DNA from: Akkermansiaceae bacterium
GTDB taxonomy: Bacteria > Verrucomicrobiota > Verrucomicrobiia > Verrucomicrobiales > DEV007
Assembly: GCA_024233005.1 (NCBI GenBank)
Contig: JACKQE010000004.1
Location: 186,001 to 250,000, forward strand
DNA: 64,000 bases
Reading direction: 5' to 3'
Shown here piece after piece: positions 44,165 through 53,834 of this stretch. Under the pieces are notes generated by a model. That model had not been told where the DNA came from and did not search any database. It was given only the letters and a program-made list of their open reading frames with translations. The stretch's first letter is position 1. Every line of letters starts with the position of its first letter. The position numbers and the translations under genes are program-made.

Positions 44165-45282
44165 TCACTGACCTTGGCGGTCCGTCCCTGTCGATAGACA
44201 TTGAGCAGGACGCCGATGGCAAACATCGAAACCAGCATGGAGGATCCTCCTTTGCTGACAAACGGCAGGGGAAGTCCCGTGTTGGGCATGGCGCCCGTGG
44301 TCACGGCGATATTCACCGCAGCCTGGAAGGCCAGCAACCCGACAATGCCCACTGCGAGGAACATGCCAAAACGGTCCGGGGCCCGGTTGGCGATGACCAC
44401 CCCGAAGATAGCAATGGCCAGAAACGCGTAGACCACCCCAAGAGTGAACCATAGCCCCAACTCTTCCCCCACCATTGGGAAGATGAAATCCGTTTCGGCG
44501 AAGGGCAGGTATTCCATCTTGAGACGGCCTTCCCCCCACCCCAGACCTTCGACCCCCCCGGAGCCAAGAGCCATGAGTCCGACATAGTTTTGCCAATAGG
44601 CACCCAGGCGATATTTTTCCGGGTCGAGGAACGCCATGATTCGCTCCATCCGGCCCGGGTCCATGGACAGGATCAATCCCGCCCCGGTCATGCCCAGGAC
44701 ACTGATTCCGGAGAGGAATCCCCAGTGAACCTTGGCGACAAACATCAAGGCCATGCAGGTGGCGATCATCACCGCCGTGGTCCCAAGATCCACTTCGATG
44801 AAGACGAGGCCCATGAGAACTCCGGCAATGGCCAACGGAACGACCATGCCGCGCAGAATCTTGTTGCCGCTGTCAGGATAGGAGGAATACCAATGGGCAA
44901 GGAACAGGACCATGGCCAGCTTGGCAAATTCGGAGGGTTGGATGGTTGTCCCCGAAAGCCCGAGCAACTCCCCTGAAATCCACCGGTATTCACCATGGAT
45001 TTCCTTGCCCACGTGGGGCACGAAACAGCACACCAAAAGCGCGGTGACTCCCCCGAAAGACCACCAGACGAGTTTTTTCCAATTGCGGTAGTCAATCGCG
45101 GCTCCGAAAAAGCAGACCCCCAACCCGAGCGCCAGCCAGACTCCCTGCTGTCTGACCTCCTGGTAAGGATCGCTTTCCGGAGCGTCTGTGACATACGAAC
45201 AGAGGCTGGTCAGCATCACCATTCCCACCACCAGGAGAAAGGCGACCGCGACACAGATGAAGAGAGCGCTTCGTTTGGCCAT
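44122..45282 (-). CDS. ftsW: Peptidoglycan polymerase FtsW (SEDS family)
   Basis: 386 residues with about ten membrane segments. SEDS marks: DYRNWKKLVWW, GEYRWISGELLGLSGTTIQPSEFAKL, FIEVDLGTTAVMIATCMALMF with the catalytic-type Asp, GLGWGEGRLKMEYLPFAETDFIF, VGEELGLW, and GLPLPFVSKGGSSML near the end. As FtsW it would polymerise lipid II at the septum with the FtsI transpeptidase encoded upstream in the same cluster. It starts 3 bp after the LysM gene and overlaps murG. Confidence 0.95.
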   Translation of the reverse strand: MAKRSALFICVAVAFLLVVGMVMLTSLCSYVTDAPESDPYQEVRQQGVWLALGLGVCFFGAAIDYRNWKKLVWWSFGGVTALLVCCFVPHVGKEIHGEYRWISGELLGLSGTTIQPSEFAKLAMVLFLAHWYSSYPDSGNKILRGMVVPLAIAGVLMGLVFIEVDLGTTAVMIATCMALMFVAKVHWGFLSGISVLGMTGAGLILSMDPGRMERIMAFLDPEKYRLGAYWQNYVGLMALGSGGVEGLGWGEGRLKMEYLPFAETDFIFPMVGEELGLWFTLGVVYAFLAIAIFGVVIANRAPDRFGMFLAVGIVGLLAFQAAVNIAVTTGAMPNTGLPLPFVSKGGSSMLVSMFAIGVLLNVYRQGRTAKVSEWSWRDKAAPITRL

Positions 45283-45285
45283 GGC

Positions 45286-46161
45286 TCAGTTTCCTTGTTT
45301 GGGGATTTTCAGCTTTTGACCGACCTGCAGAAGATCTGCCTGGACAATATTGTTGGCCGAAAGCAATTCGGTGTGCTTGATCCCGAAGCGCCGGGCAATG
45401 GCGAAGGCCGTGTCGCCCGGTTGGACCACATAGGAAGCCAGAGCGGCCGCACTGTTGGAAGCGGTCAAAGTCTCCTGAGACGGGCCAACCGCAGGCGACG
45501 GAGCCGGCGCCGCCGGGGATGGCTTGGCGCCCGGCACTTCGGGAACTGGAGCCGCTTCCGGCTCAGTGGTGCGGGCCACCGCCGCAGGTTCGTGATGCAC
45601 TGGAGCGATGGCGGGGTTTTCCCTCACCTTGCGGGGCACTTTCAGCCACTGCCCGGCGTAGAATACCTCTTCGCCGCTGAGCTGGTTGAGCTCCTTCAGT
45701 TTTTCAACACTGACATTGGCCTTGGCGGCGATGGAATCCAGGCTGTCTCCAGCCGCCACTCGGTATTCCACCAATTCAGTGGAAGACGGATGGTTCACCA
45801 TCAGTCCGCCATCCCCGCCATCGGTCGTCCCCACCGTGCTGGCGGGCACTGGAGCGGCGGCGGCAGGAACCGGGGTCTCGACCCTGGCCGCGGGAGGATC
45901 CTGCCGGACCTCGGCGATCTCGGATGGACCGGAGGAAGCTTTCTCGATCATCTTGAACATCAGGATGCCTCCAATGGCCACCACGTGGAGGATCAGGACG
46001 ATTCCGAAGACCCGGGTCAATTTGACATCACTGGCGTCCAGATACCATTCCTGCTCGTCGACGGTTTGGGCCGGTGACTTGGTGGCGGCGAAAAGCCTTG
46101 TCATGAAGCCTTCGCCTCTCTTGGGACCTGCGCCTTGGCGGCGTTTTTTCTTCTTGTTCAT
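45286..46161 (-). CDS. Membrane-anchored double-LysM protein within dcw cluster
   Basis: 291 residues from the ATG at 46161; the frame runs further left but there it overlaps murD. A lysine-rich start (NKKKKRRQG) and one membrane helix (about 51-69, VFGIVLILHVVAIGGILMF) place the rest in the periplasm. A Pro/Ala linker leads to LysM 1 (EYRVAAGDSLDSIAAKANV...GQWLKVP), a second Pro/Ala stretch, and LysM 2 (SYVVQPGDTAFAIARRFGI...GQKLKIP) at the very C-terminus. It has no hydrolase domain. The place between murD (31 bp) and ftsW (3 bp) suggests a septal peptidoglycan-binding role in division. Confidence 0.9.
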   Translation of the reverse strand: MNKKKKRRQGAGPKRGEGFMTRLFAATKSPAQTVDEQEWYLDASDVKLTRVFGIVLILHVVAIGGILMFKMIEKASSGPSEIAEVRQDPPAARVETPVPAAAAPVPASTVGTTDGGDGGLMVNHPSSTELVEYRVAAGDSLDSIAAKANVSVEKLKELNQLSGEEVFYAGQWLKVPRKVRENPAIAPVHHEPAAVARTTEPEAAPVPEVPGAKPSPAAPAPSPAVGPSQETLTASNSAAALASYVVQPGDTAFAIARRFGIKHTELLSANNIVQADLLQVGQKLKIPKQGN

Positions 46162-46192
46162 CTCGCTTCTTGGGTTGGGGTGGTGGAAAAAA

Positions 46193-47539
46193 TCAGCCGT
46201 GGGCGGCTTCGGAGGTTTGTTGCAAGGAGAGAACGGCTTCGCGGAAGACCTCGCCGCGGTGCGCGTAGCTCTGAAACATGTCAAATGAGGAGGTTCCGGG
46301 CGCCAGAAGCACGGTCTGGCCGGGCTCGGCCAAACGGGCCGATAAAACGACGGCTTCGGGCAGCGAGTCGACCAAGTGGCATTCCACGACGCCGCCCCAG
46401 GCCCTGGCGATAACTCCTCGCATTTCTCCAATGCAGACCACATGCAGAGCCTTCTGCGCGACCAACTCTGTTGCTCCGCCCCAGTCGAGACCTTTGTCTT
46501 TGCCTCCGGCAATCAAAATGACAGGCGTTTCCAAGCCCCGGAGACTGCTTTCCAAGGCGTGAAGGTTGGTGGCTTTGGAATCATTGACGTATTGCACACC
46601 GGCAATTTCGGCAATCCACTCGCAGCGATGCTTGGCGGGGGCGTATTCACGGATCACGGCGGCGGCATCGGCCAGGGAAAGGCCTCTCGCCAAAGCCACG
46701 CCCAGGGCGGCCATGACGTTTTCCGCATTGTGGCGTCCTTGCAGGCGGGTCGCCTCGTAGTCCAGGATCGGTTCCCTGTGATACCAGATGCGACCATCCG
46801 AAAGAGTGAAATCGGCTTCGACACCATAAGCAGTGAAGGTGATGACATTGCGGGGAAGCTCCGAAGGACGGTCCAAGGCATTCACCACCGCGGTGTCCCC
46901 TTCTTTTTGGTTCACAAAAATCCGCTCTTTGGCCATCCTGTATTCCTCCAGGGAGGCGTAGCGGTCCATGTGGTCGGCTGCAAAATTCATCCAGACGCTG
47001 ACCGCGGGACGGTAATCGACGATGGTTTCGAGTTGGAATGAACTGAGCTCCAGCGTGACCAGATCAAAGGCCGCCCCTTGACGGACCACTTCCGAATAAG
47101 CCAGACCATAATTCCCCGCGGCAACGGTCCGAACACCGCAGCCGTTCAGGAGGGAAGCCGTGATTTCGGTGGTGGTGGTTTTGCCATTGGTGCCGGTGAT
47201 GCCGACGGTGTCCGGACAGCCGGCGCAACGCCAGGCATACTCGATTTCTCCGATCAACGGCGCGCCGCCGGCAGTAAAGCGCTTCGTAAACGCGGAGTTC
47301 CCATCAATGCCTGGACTCGTCACCACGAGATCGGGCCGCGCTGGTGCCTCCAGCGCTTTATCGCCAAAGACAAAGGCGATGCCTTCCGCAGCCAGTATCC
47401 CCGAAGCGTCCTGGAGCCGATCCGGGGGACTGGAATCGTAGACACAGGGCACCGCTCCCCGGCTTTGAGCCAACCGCGCCGCTCCGATACCGCTGGCTCC
47501 GGCACCGAGAATCGCAATGTGTTGGGTGGGAGAAGACAT
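46193..47539 (-). CDS. murD: UDP-N-acetylmuramoylalanine--D-glutamate ligase
   Basis: 448 residues. It adds D-glutamate to UDP-MurNAc-L-Ala. Mur ligase marks: AILGAGASGIGAARLAQSRG in the N-terminal substrate domain, VGITGTNGKTTTTEITASLL (ATP loop), LELSSFQLE, AADHMDRYASLEEY, and the C-terminal YVNDSKATNLHALESSLRG. The family-typical HCEW motif is present (KHRCEWIAEIAGV). It starts 12 bp after mraY and ends 31 bp before the LysM gene. Confidence 0.95.
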   Translation of the reverse strand: MSSPTQHIAILGAGASGIGAARLAQSRGAVPCVYDSSPPDRLQDASGILAAEGIAFVFGDKALEAPARPDLVVTSPGIDGNSAFTKRFTAGGAPLIGEIEYAWRCAGCPDTVGITGTNGKTTTTEITASLLNGCGVRTVAAGNYGLAYSEVVRQGAAFDLVTLELSSFQLETIVDYRPAVSVWMNFAADHMDRYASLEEYRMAKERIFVNQKEGDTAVVNALDRPSELPRNVITFTAYGVEADFTLSDGRIWYHREPILDYEATRLQGRHNAENVMAALGVALARGLSLADAAAVIREYAPAKHRCEWIAEIAGVQYVNDSKATNLHALESSLRGLETPVILIAGGKDKGLDWGGATELVAQKALHVVCIGEMRGVIARAWGGVVECHLVDSLPEAVVLSARLAEPGQTVLLAPGTSSFDMFQSYAHRGEVFREAVLSLQQTSEAAHG

Positions 47540-47551
47540 GGTCTTTTCAGT

Positions 47552-48667
47552 TCAGCGGATTTTCAAAGTCATGAGTCCGACCAGGGCTGCGATGATGGAA
47601 ATGATCCAGAAACGGGAGATGACTTTGGTTTCTTTCCAGCCCATCAATTCAAAATGATGATGGATTGGGGCCATCTTGAAGATTCGTTTGCCACGTAGTT
47701 TGAAACTGCCGACCTGCAGAATGACCGAAAGTGCTTCTGCAACAAAAACGAAGCCAACGATGGCCAGAAGCACTTCCTGCCGGCAGGCAATCGCGACCAT
47801 CGCGAGCATGCCGCCGATCGCCAAAGAACCGGTATCGCCCATGAAGACCCGCGCCGGATGGCAATTGAACCACAAAAAGCCCAAGGCCGCACCTCCCAGA
47901 GACGTGCACAGGACGGAAACCTCGGCCACGTTGGCAGCCTCACAGTGCGGAATATTTAGGTAGGATGCCGCCTGGGCTTTCCCGGCCAGATAGGTAAACA
48001 GAGCGTAGGTGAAAGTGGTGGTGGCGGTGCAACCGATCGCCAACCCATCCAGTCCGTCGGTCAGGTTCACCGCATTGGAAGCACCGACGATGATCACGGT
48101 GAGCACCACCAGCGTGAACCACCCCATGTTCCCGATAAAAGCGGTCTTGAGAAAAGGAAGGTAGAACTTGCTGATGTAATCGGAGGTAGCAGGATTCAAA
48201 TACAAGGCTCCGATCGCAATCAGACCAATGAGGATCTGGGCGGTCAGCTTGGTGCGGGCATTGACTCCCGCCGATTTTTTCTGGCGGACTTTTTTCAGAT
48301 CATCCGCGAAACCCAGCGCCGCCAAAGCCACGAAAACAAACAGTGTCGTGTAAACAAATGGGTTGGTCGGAACAGCCCACAGCAGGGAGGAAATGAGGAC
48401 GGCGCCCACAATCAGAACCCCGCCCATCGTGGGCGTTCCTCCTTTTCCACCATGCAGTTCGGCCAGCTTGTGGACCTCTTCCTTTGTTCTGATCGGCTGG
48501 CCCAGCTTGAGCGCGGTGAGGCGAAGAATCACTTTGTTTCCAAAGGCCAAACTCAGAAAGAAGGCTGTCAGACAGGCGCCGGCAGCCCGGAAACTTTCCC
48601 ATTGGAAAAGCCGGAGGAAGCCAAGCAGATCGCTTTTATCAGCGAGATCTTTCAGGTAATACAGCAT
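47552..48667 (-). CDS. mraY: Phospho-N-acetylmuramoyl-pentapeptide transferase
   Basis: 371 residues with about ten membrane helices. It makes lipid I from undecaprenyl phosphate and UDP-MurNAc-pentapeptide. Hallmarks: GGKGGTPTMGGVLIV, ALGFADDLKKV with the Asp pair, NAVNLTDGLDGLAIG, FMGDTGSLAIGG, and PIHHHFELMGW near the end. The cluster order murF (6 bp) - mraY - murD (12 bp) is conserved. Confidence 0.96.
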   Translation of the reverse strand: MLYYLKDLADKSDLLGFLRLFQWESFRAAGACLTAFFLSLAFGNKVILRLTALKLGQPIRTKEEVHKLAELHGGKGGTPTMGGVLIVGAVLISSLLWAVPTNPFVYTTLFVFVALAALGFADDLKKVRQKKSAGVNARTKLTAQILIGLIAIGALYLNPATSDYISKFYLPFLKTAFIGNMGWFTLVVLTVIIVGASNAVNLTDGLDGLAIGCTATTTFTYALFTYLAGKAQAASYLNIPHCEAANVAEVSVLCTSLGGAALGFLWFNCHPARVFMGDTGSLAIGGMLAMVAIACRQEVLLAIVGFVFVAEALSVILQVGSFKLRGKRIFKMAPIHHHFELMGWKETKVISRFWIISIIAALVGLMTLKIR

Positions 48668-48673
48668 AAAAAA

Positions 48674-50062
48674 CTATCCCAACGCCTCGATGATTTTTTC
48701 CATGGCGGCCGACCGACTCCCTTTGAGAAGGATCACATCATCCCGCGAAGCTTCAGCTTTCAACCAAGCTGCGGCTTCCTCGTGGTCCGCGAACGACAGG
48801 GATTCTGTTCCAGCGGACGCGGCGGCTTCAGCGATCAACGCAGCCTCAGCACCGACCGTCAGAACCAGGGAAATTCCGGCTGCGGCGGCAGCCCGGCCGA
48901 TATCACGGTGGGCGGATTCGGCATGTTCACCGAGTTCTGCCATCCGGCCCAGCAGGGCGATACGGCGCCCGTGGCATTCGAGTGTGGAAAGGGTCGCCAA
49001 AGCGGCTCTCATCGAGTCCGGATTCGCATTGTAGGTGTCATCAATCAGGGCCAAACCTCCTGCCATTTTTCGCTGGAGGCGGCCTCCGGCGATCTGGACA
49101 CTGGAAAGTCCGGCGGCAATTTCTTCCCCCGAAATACCCTGGTTCAAAGCGATGGCGCTGGCCAGCAGCGCATTGACGACCATGTGCTCTCCAAGGAGAG
49201 GCAACTCCACCGATACGCGGCCGTGCTCGCTGACGAGATCAAAGAGCATGCCCGAGCCACCCTGACGGAGGTTTTCAGCCCGGACCTCGCCGTCATTGAT
49301 CCCCACGGTCAGCACCGGAGCCTGAGAGCGGGCACGAAGCGACGATGCAAAATCGTCTGCGGCAGGCAACACCACCACCCCATCCGGACGGATCGATTCG
49401 ACCAGCATGCCTTTTTCCAGCGCGATGGCTTCTCGACTCCCCATGTGTTCAAGGTGGGCGACTCCGATGTTAGTGATCACGGCCGCATCGGGAGCGGCGA
49501 TTTCGGCCAACACCTCAATTTCTCCGGGGTGGTTCATTCCCATTTCCCAGACACCACACGTGTCGGCCCACTCGGTGGCCAGCACCGTCAAAGGAAGACC
49601 AATGTGGTTGTTCAGATTGCCTTTGGTCGCATTGACCCGATGGCGCCGGGAAAGCACTGCAGCCAGAAGATCTTTGGTGGATGTTTTCCCACTGCTTCCA
49701 GTGACCCCGACCACAAAAACATCCTTGCGGAACTGGCGGTAGCGCCAGGCGAGCATTTGCAGTGCCACCAGAGTGTCTCGAACATGGACAATGGCTCCAG
49801 GAAAACGAACTGTTTCCGCGGTCAGTTGACTGGCCACGAGGACCCCGGCACGCCGTTCCGCGGCCGTTTTGATGAAATCGTGCCCGTCATACCGCTCCCC
49901 CTTGAGGGCGACGAAAACCGAGCCCTCACCCAAAGTCCGGGAATCCGTCGAAACCGACGCACAGACATCGGCGGGCCTCCCCTGGAGGAGTTTTCCATCG
50001 CACCATTCAGCCAATTGGGAGATCGTGATCGTTTTCACTGCACTGGAATACCCCGGAGTCAC
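48674..50062 (-). CDS. murF: UDP-MurNAc-tripeptide--D-Ala-D-Ala ligase
   Basis: 462 residues using the GTG at 50062, whose last bases overlap the murE stop (GTGA); a second GTG at 50038 begins KTITISQLAEWCDGKL, the usual MurF start, and is an equal candidate. Adds D-Ala-D-Ala. Seen: FVALKGERYDGHDFI, VGVTGSSGKTSTKDLLAAVL (ATP loop), WEMGMNHPGEI, NIGVAHLEHMGS, and LIDDTYNANPDSMRAAL. It lies between murE and mraY. Confidence 0.94.
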   Translation of the reverse strand: MTPGYSSAVKTITISQLAEWCDGKLLQGRPADVCASVSTDSRTLGEGSVFVALKGERYDGHDFIKTAAERRAGVLVASQLTAETVRFPGAIVHVRDTLVALQMLAWRYRQFRKDVFVVGVTGSSGKTSTKDLLAAVLSRRHRVNATKGNLNNHIGLPLTVLATEWADTCGVWEMGMNHPGEIEVLAEIAAPDAAVITNIGVAHLEHMGSREAIALEKGMLVESIRPDGVVVLPAADDFASSLRARSQAPVLTVGINDGEVRAENLRQGGSGMLFDLVSEHGRVSVELPLLGEHMVVNALLASAIALNQGISGEEIAAGLSSVQIAGGRLQRKMAGGLALIDDTYNANPDSMRAALATLSTLECHGRRIALLGRMAELGEHAESAHRDIGRAAAAAGISLVLTVGAEAALIAEAAASAGTESLSFADHEEAAAWLKAEASRDDVILLKGSRSAAMEKIIEALG

Positions 50063-51525
50063 CTGCTTGCTTCCTCGATGAGTCTGCGAGCCACCTTCCG
50101 GTCGTCGAAAGGATGCCGCACACCGTTGATTTCTTGATACGTTTCATGGCCTTTGCCGGCCACCAACACAATGTCGCCCGGTTGCGCCGCGCGGATGGCG
50201 GTCGCGATGGCTTCCTCGCGGTCCACGATCCGTCGCCAAACTCCGGACATGCCAGCGGCCACCCCATCCAGGATTTGTTCTGGATTCTCGGTCCGGGGAT
50301 TGTCGGAGGTCAGAATGGAAATATCACTCAATCGGGAAACCGCGGCCCCCATCAGCGGGCGTTTGGAAGCATCCCGGTCACCGCCGCAACCAAACACGGT
50401 GATGATGCGGTTCGGGCGAATTTCGCGAAGTGAACGAAGCACATTTTCCAAGGCGTCAGGCGTGTGCGCATAGTCGACAAACACCCGAACGCCATTACCT
50501 CCCGGAACCAACTCCAGCCTGCCAGGAACCTGAGGAGATTCAGCCAGATGGGCGACCGCTTCCCGCAGGTTCAGTTCGAGACCTTGCGCGGCGCCGAGCG
50601 CGGCCAGAGCGTTGTAGACGTTGTGTTTGCCAAAGAAAGGAATCCGGACCAGGCTCTTCCTTCCCGACTTGCCCCATTCAAGCTGGAACTGCGTGCCCCG
50701 CGGTTCCGGACGGACGTCAACGGCCCGAAGGTCGGCTCCTACTCCTAATCCATAACTGATCAAGGTGGCGCCTTCGTAGCGATGTTTGAGCAAACGTTGC
50801 CCGTAGACATCATCTCTGTTAAAAACGATGGTTCCTTGGTGCTCGTCCACCATGTCGAACAAAACCTTCTTCGAAGCGAAGTACCGCTCCATTGTTCCAT
50901 GGTAATCCAAATGATCCTGGGTCAGATTGGTGAAGACCCCGACTTTGAAACGGACCCCCGTCACCCGGTGCTGGTCCAAACCGTGTGAAGACACCTCCAT
51001 GACTGCCGCCCGGCAGCCATGATCGCGCATTCTCCCCAGCAACGTCTGAACATCGACTGACTCAGGAGTTGTGTGGGGCGCCTCGATGACTTCGGTCCCG
51101 GTTTCATAACGGACCGTACCGATCAAACCGCAACGGTGATGGGCGGCGGCTACCAGATGTTGCACCAAAAAGGAAATGGTCGTTTTGCCATTGGTCCCGG
51201 TGATTCCCACGACCGGCAAATCCAGAGAAGGACGACCAAAGAAAGTATCGGCAGCGAAGCCCATCGTCTCGCGAGCATTCCGGACCTTTACCCAGGCGGC
51301 CTTCAATCCTTCGGGACGGGAGGATTGAGAGACCACGGCCATTGCCCCGGCGTCAACCGCCTGCACCGCGAAAGCCGTCCCGTCTGATTTCAGCCCCGGA
51401 AGGGCAAAGAAAAGATCTCCGGCGCGAACTTTCCGCGAATCATAAGCCAACCCGGTAATTTCCTGTTCCCAACTCCCAGAGTCGAGCGAAGCCCCTGACG
51501 AAGTGATCAATTCTTTCAAAATCAT
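50059..51525 (-). CDS. murE: UDP-MurNAc-dipeptide--meso-diaminopimelate ligase
   Basis: 488 residues. Adds the third residue of the stem peptide. Seen: FFALPGLKSDGTAFA, VGITGTNGKTTISFLVQ (ATP loop), MEVSSHGLDQHRV, FTNLTQDHLDYHGTMERY, VDYAHTPDALENVL and TSDNPRTENP. The DNPR motif is that of meso-diaminopimelate-adding enzymes, so the peptidoglycan should contain meso-DAP. The start overlaps the ftsI stop by 4 bases (ATGA), and the stop overlaps the murF frame. Confidence 0.96.
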   Translation of the reverse strand: MILKELITSSGASLDSGSWEQEITGLAYDSRKVRAGDLFFALPGLKSDGTAFAVQAVDAGAMAVVSQSSRPEGLKAAWVKVRNARETMGFAADTFFGRPSLDLPVVGITGTNGKTTISFLVQHLVAAAHHRCGLIGTVRYETGTEVIEAPHTTPESVDVQTLLGRMRDHGCRAAVMEVSSHGLDQHRVTGVRFKVGVFTNLTQDHLDYHGTMERYFASKKVLFDMVDEHQGTIVFNRDDVYGQRLLKHRYEGATLISYGLGVGADLRAVDVRPEPRGTQFQLEWGKSGRKSLVRIPFFGKHNVYNALAALGAAQGLELNLREAVAHLAESPQVPGRLELVPGGNGVRVFVDYAHTPDALENVLRSLREIRPNRIITVFGCGGDRDASKRPLMGAAVSRLSDISILTSDNPRTENPEQILDGVAAGMSGVWRRIVDREEAIATAIRAAQPGDIVLVAGKGHETYQEINGVRHPFDDRKVARRLIEEASR

Positions 51526-53369
51526 CTTCCGGAAACGACTCCTTTCTCCTCTGCAACCGTTCCCGCCAACTGCGCAGGCTCTGTCGGCGTCATCGCCAAG
51601 GTCCGGACGGCGGCTTTGCCGATCTCGGCGAACGCAGGAGCCGCGATGGTGCCGCCGTAAAGCTTCACACCGTTGCCTTTGGGATCACCGACCACGACCA
51701 AACCAACCAATTCAGGATTCTCAGCAGGGAAAAAGCCCACGAAGGAAACGACATAATGCCCCGCCTCGTAATGACTGCCATCATCCGAAACCCGTCTGGC
51801 GGTTCCCGTTTTTCCAGCCACCTGAAAACCCTCGACCGCTCCCTTGGCCCCGGTCCCTCCCGGAGAAACGACCCGCATCATGGCATCGCGTACCCGCACC
51901 GCCGTCTGAGGCTTGATCACTTGCCTGACAACTTCGGGTTCAAAAGTTTTCACCGTTTTCCCGGTCTCATCGGAGAGAGATTTGACAATCATCGGCCGCA
52001 TCAGAGAGCCACCGTTGGCGATCGCGGCAACCGCAGTGATCATCTGGAGAGGAGTCACCCCAATCGCATAACCATACGACATGGAAGGAACCGAGGTGAT
52101 GTTGAGGTCTTCCTGGTGAAAGACCCCCGAGGATTCCCCGCTCAGCAGCACGCCCGTTTTCGCACCAAAGCCGAACCGCTCAATGTAACCCAGAAAGTCT
52201 TCCGGCTTCATCTGCCTGACAGCCTTGAACATCCCAATGTTGCTGGACTTGGCAAGAACATCACCAAAAGGAAGCCAACCATGGGGGGAATCATCCGTGA
52301 TGTGAATCCCTCCATCGTCGTAGACCCCGTTCGATTCACAATCAATCCGAGTGCTCAGATCGACCAGACCGGAGTCCATCACCGCGGCCGCCCCCACCAC
52401 TTTGAAGGTGGACCCCGGCTCGTAAATTTCACTCACCGCCACATTGGCTCGCTCCCCTTCTCTAGTCGATAGGTCAAAGTGAGGCCGATTCGCCAAGGCC
52501 AAAATCTCCCCCGTGGACGGACGCATCCAGATGGTGCAAACCCGCTTGGGCTGGTGGTCGGCCACAATCCGATCAATCACCCGCTCGGCTTCGGCCTGCA
52601 ATCCCATGTCAATGGTAAGGTGCACATTTTTCCCGGGATTGGGAGGCAACTCCTCCCCGCGGAACGCGTGAATTTCCCCCCTGCTGCCAGTGCGCTCCAC
52701 CTTGCGTTCTCCTTTGGCACCCGTCATTTCCGCATCAAAAGTCTTTTCGATCCCCTCCATCCCACGCCCTTCCGCATTGACGAAGCCAATGACGTGACTC
52801 AGGGTGTAGGGGCTTGGATAAAAGCGTTTTTCCCCCTTGCGCAGATGCACCCCGCCAATCCGGGATGAACTGAACAATGAGGTCAACTCACGATAAAAAT
52901 CCTCCTCAATCCCACGGGCCAGAACCAACTCCCCCCTGGATTCAGCCAAGCGTTTGGCAAGATCCCATTTGGGAAAACGGAGAGGATCACTCAGGGACTC
53001 CACCAAGTAGTCGCGATACAGGTCAGAAAGTTGCTCCCGGCTGTATTTCTTCCGGACTTCCGCCGCCTTGAGCCCCTCCTTCCTTCCAATGCCGGCACTG
53101 GTGATCCCCACTTCGGTGATCTGCTTCATGTCGATCACCAAGTTGTAGACCGTCTGGTTGCGGGCCAAGAGATCCCCATTGCGGTCCACAATCTTGCCCC
53201 GAGGCCCCTCCAGAGTCTCCGTTCCGGTGTAACGTGCCCGGGCCTTTTTCAACCACACCTCATGGTCCAACACCTGGACCACCACCAAGCGACAAGCCAA
53301 GCCGGTGAAGAGCACACCAATCCCGACAATCAATACGGTAAGTCTTCCTACTCGATTGGGCGAGCGCAT
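51522..53369 (-). CDS. ftsI: Septal transpeptidase FtsI (PBP3)
   Basis: 615 residues, class B penicillin-binding protein. One membrane helix (about 9-30) is followed by the dimerisation domain (GPRGKIVDRNGDLLARN; HVIGFVNAEGRGMEGIEKTF) and the transpeptidase: active-site STFK in YEPGSTFKVVGAA, SSN in LAKSSNIGMFK, and KTGT in QVAGKTGTARRV. No PASTA domain is seen at the C-terminus. It cross-links septal peptidoglycan and pairs with FtsW. It overlaps murE by 4 bases and follows ftsL by 44 bp. Confidence 0.95.
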   Translation of the reverse strand: MRSPNRVGRLTVLIVGIGVLFTGLACRLVVVQVLDHEVWLKKARARYTGTETLEGPRGKIVDRNGDLLARNQTVYNLVIDMKQITEVGITSAGIGRKEGLKAAEVRKKYSREQLSDLYRDYLVESLSDPLRFPKWDLAKRLAESRGELVLARGIEEDFYRELTSLFSSSRIGGVHLRKGEKRFYPSPYTLSHVIGFVNAEGRGMEGIEKTFDAEMTGAKGERKVERTGSRGEIHAFRGEELPPNPGKNVHLTIDMGLQAEAERVIDRIVADHQPKRVCTIWMRPSTGEILALANRPHFDLSTREGERANVAVSEIYEPGSTFKVVGAAAVMDSGLVDLSTRIDCESNGVYDDGGIHITDDSPHGWLPFGDVLAKSSNIGMFKAVRQMKPEDFLGYIERFGFGAKTGVLLSGESSGVFHQEDLNITSVPSMSYGYAIGVTPLQMITAVAAIANGGSLMRPMIVKSLSDETGKTVKTFEPEVVRQVIKPQTAVRVRDAMMRVVSPGGTGAKGAVEGFQVAGKTGTARRVSDDGSHYEAGHYVVSFVGFFPAENPELVGLVVVGDPKGNGVKLYGGTIAAPAFAEIGKAAVRTLAMTPTEPAQLAGTVAEEKGVVSGR

Positions 53370-53413
53370 GGATGGAGTGTCAAAAGAAATAATCCGCCTG
53401 CAAATTTCGGCAA

Positions 53414-53806
53414 TTAGGGACCAAAGGAACTGGAAGACCCCAGATCTGCGACCAGTGGCCTAAGGGAAGCCCCCGCCTCCAGCCTGAGAACCACCATATC
53501 TTGGCGAGGAACCTTGGAAAGGTCACTACCCAACCATTCGAGACGTCGCTCCATATCATCTCGGTCCATCAGACCCGCGATCCGGAGTTCCAACATTTCA
53601 ATCTCTTTGTCCATCTTCGCGATCTCAGTCTCCACCGCGCGGATGTCATCCCCCTTTTTGACGTGCTGGTTGCGGATGTGAACAAAGCAGACAGCCACCA
53701 TGGTGATCACCATGAAAAGAAACACCATCAAACTCATCCCTGGAGTTTGGAGACGGTTCCGATAGCGGTTTCGGTAGCGATTGCGAGGACGGTATCTGTT
53801 TGGCAT
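53414..53806 (-). CDS. ftsL: FtsL-like division protein
   Basis: 130 residues. The start has an odd basic repeat (RYRPRNRYRNRYRNR, residues 4-18), then one membrane helix (about 24-43, MSLMVFLFMVITMVAVCFVH) and a heptad coiled coil (about 50-85, VETEIAKMDKEIEMLELRI). This bitopic coiled-coil form and the place between rsmH and ftsI identify it as FtsL by context; the sequence itself is too variable for a firm call. FtsL connects FtsQ to FtsW and FtsI. Confidence 0.78.
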   Translation of the reverse strand: MPNRYRPRNRYRNRYRNRLQTPGMSLMVFLFMVITMVAVCFVHIRNQHVKKGDDIRAVETEIAKMDKEIEMLELRIAGLMDRDDMERRLEWLGSDLSKVPRQDMVVLRLEAGASLRPLVADLGSSSSFGP

Positions 53807-53834
53807 GCGTTTTCCCCCTTATCAATTGATTCAG

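Noticed and set aside
46162..46512. N-terminal extension of the LysM protein frame
   Set aside because: It overlaps the murD end and would place 117 Arg/Pro-rich residues before the basic start and membrane helix at 46161.
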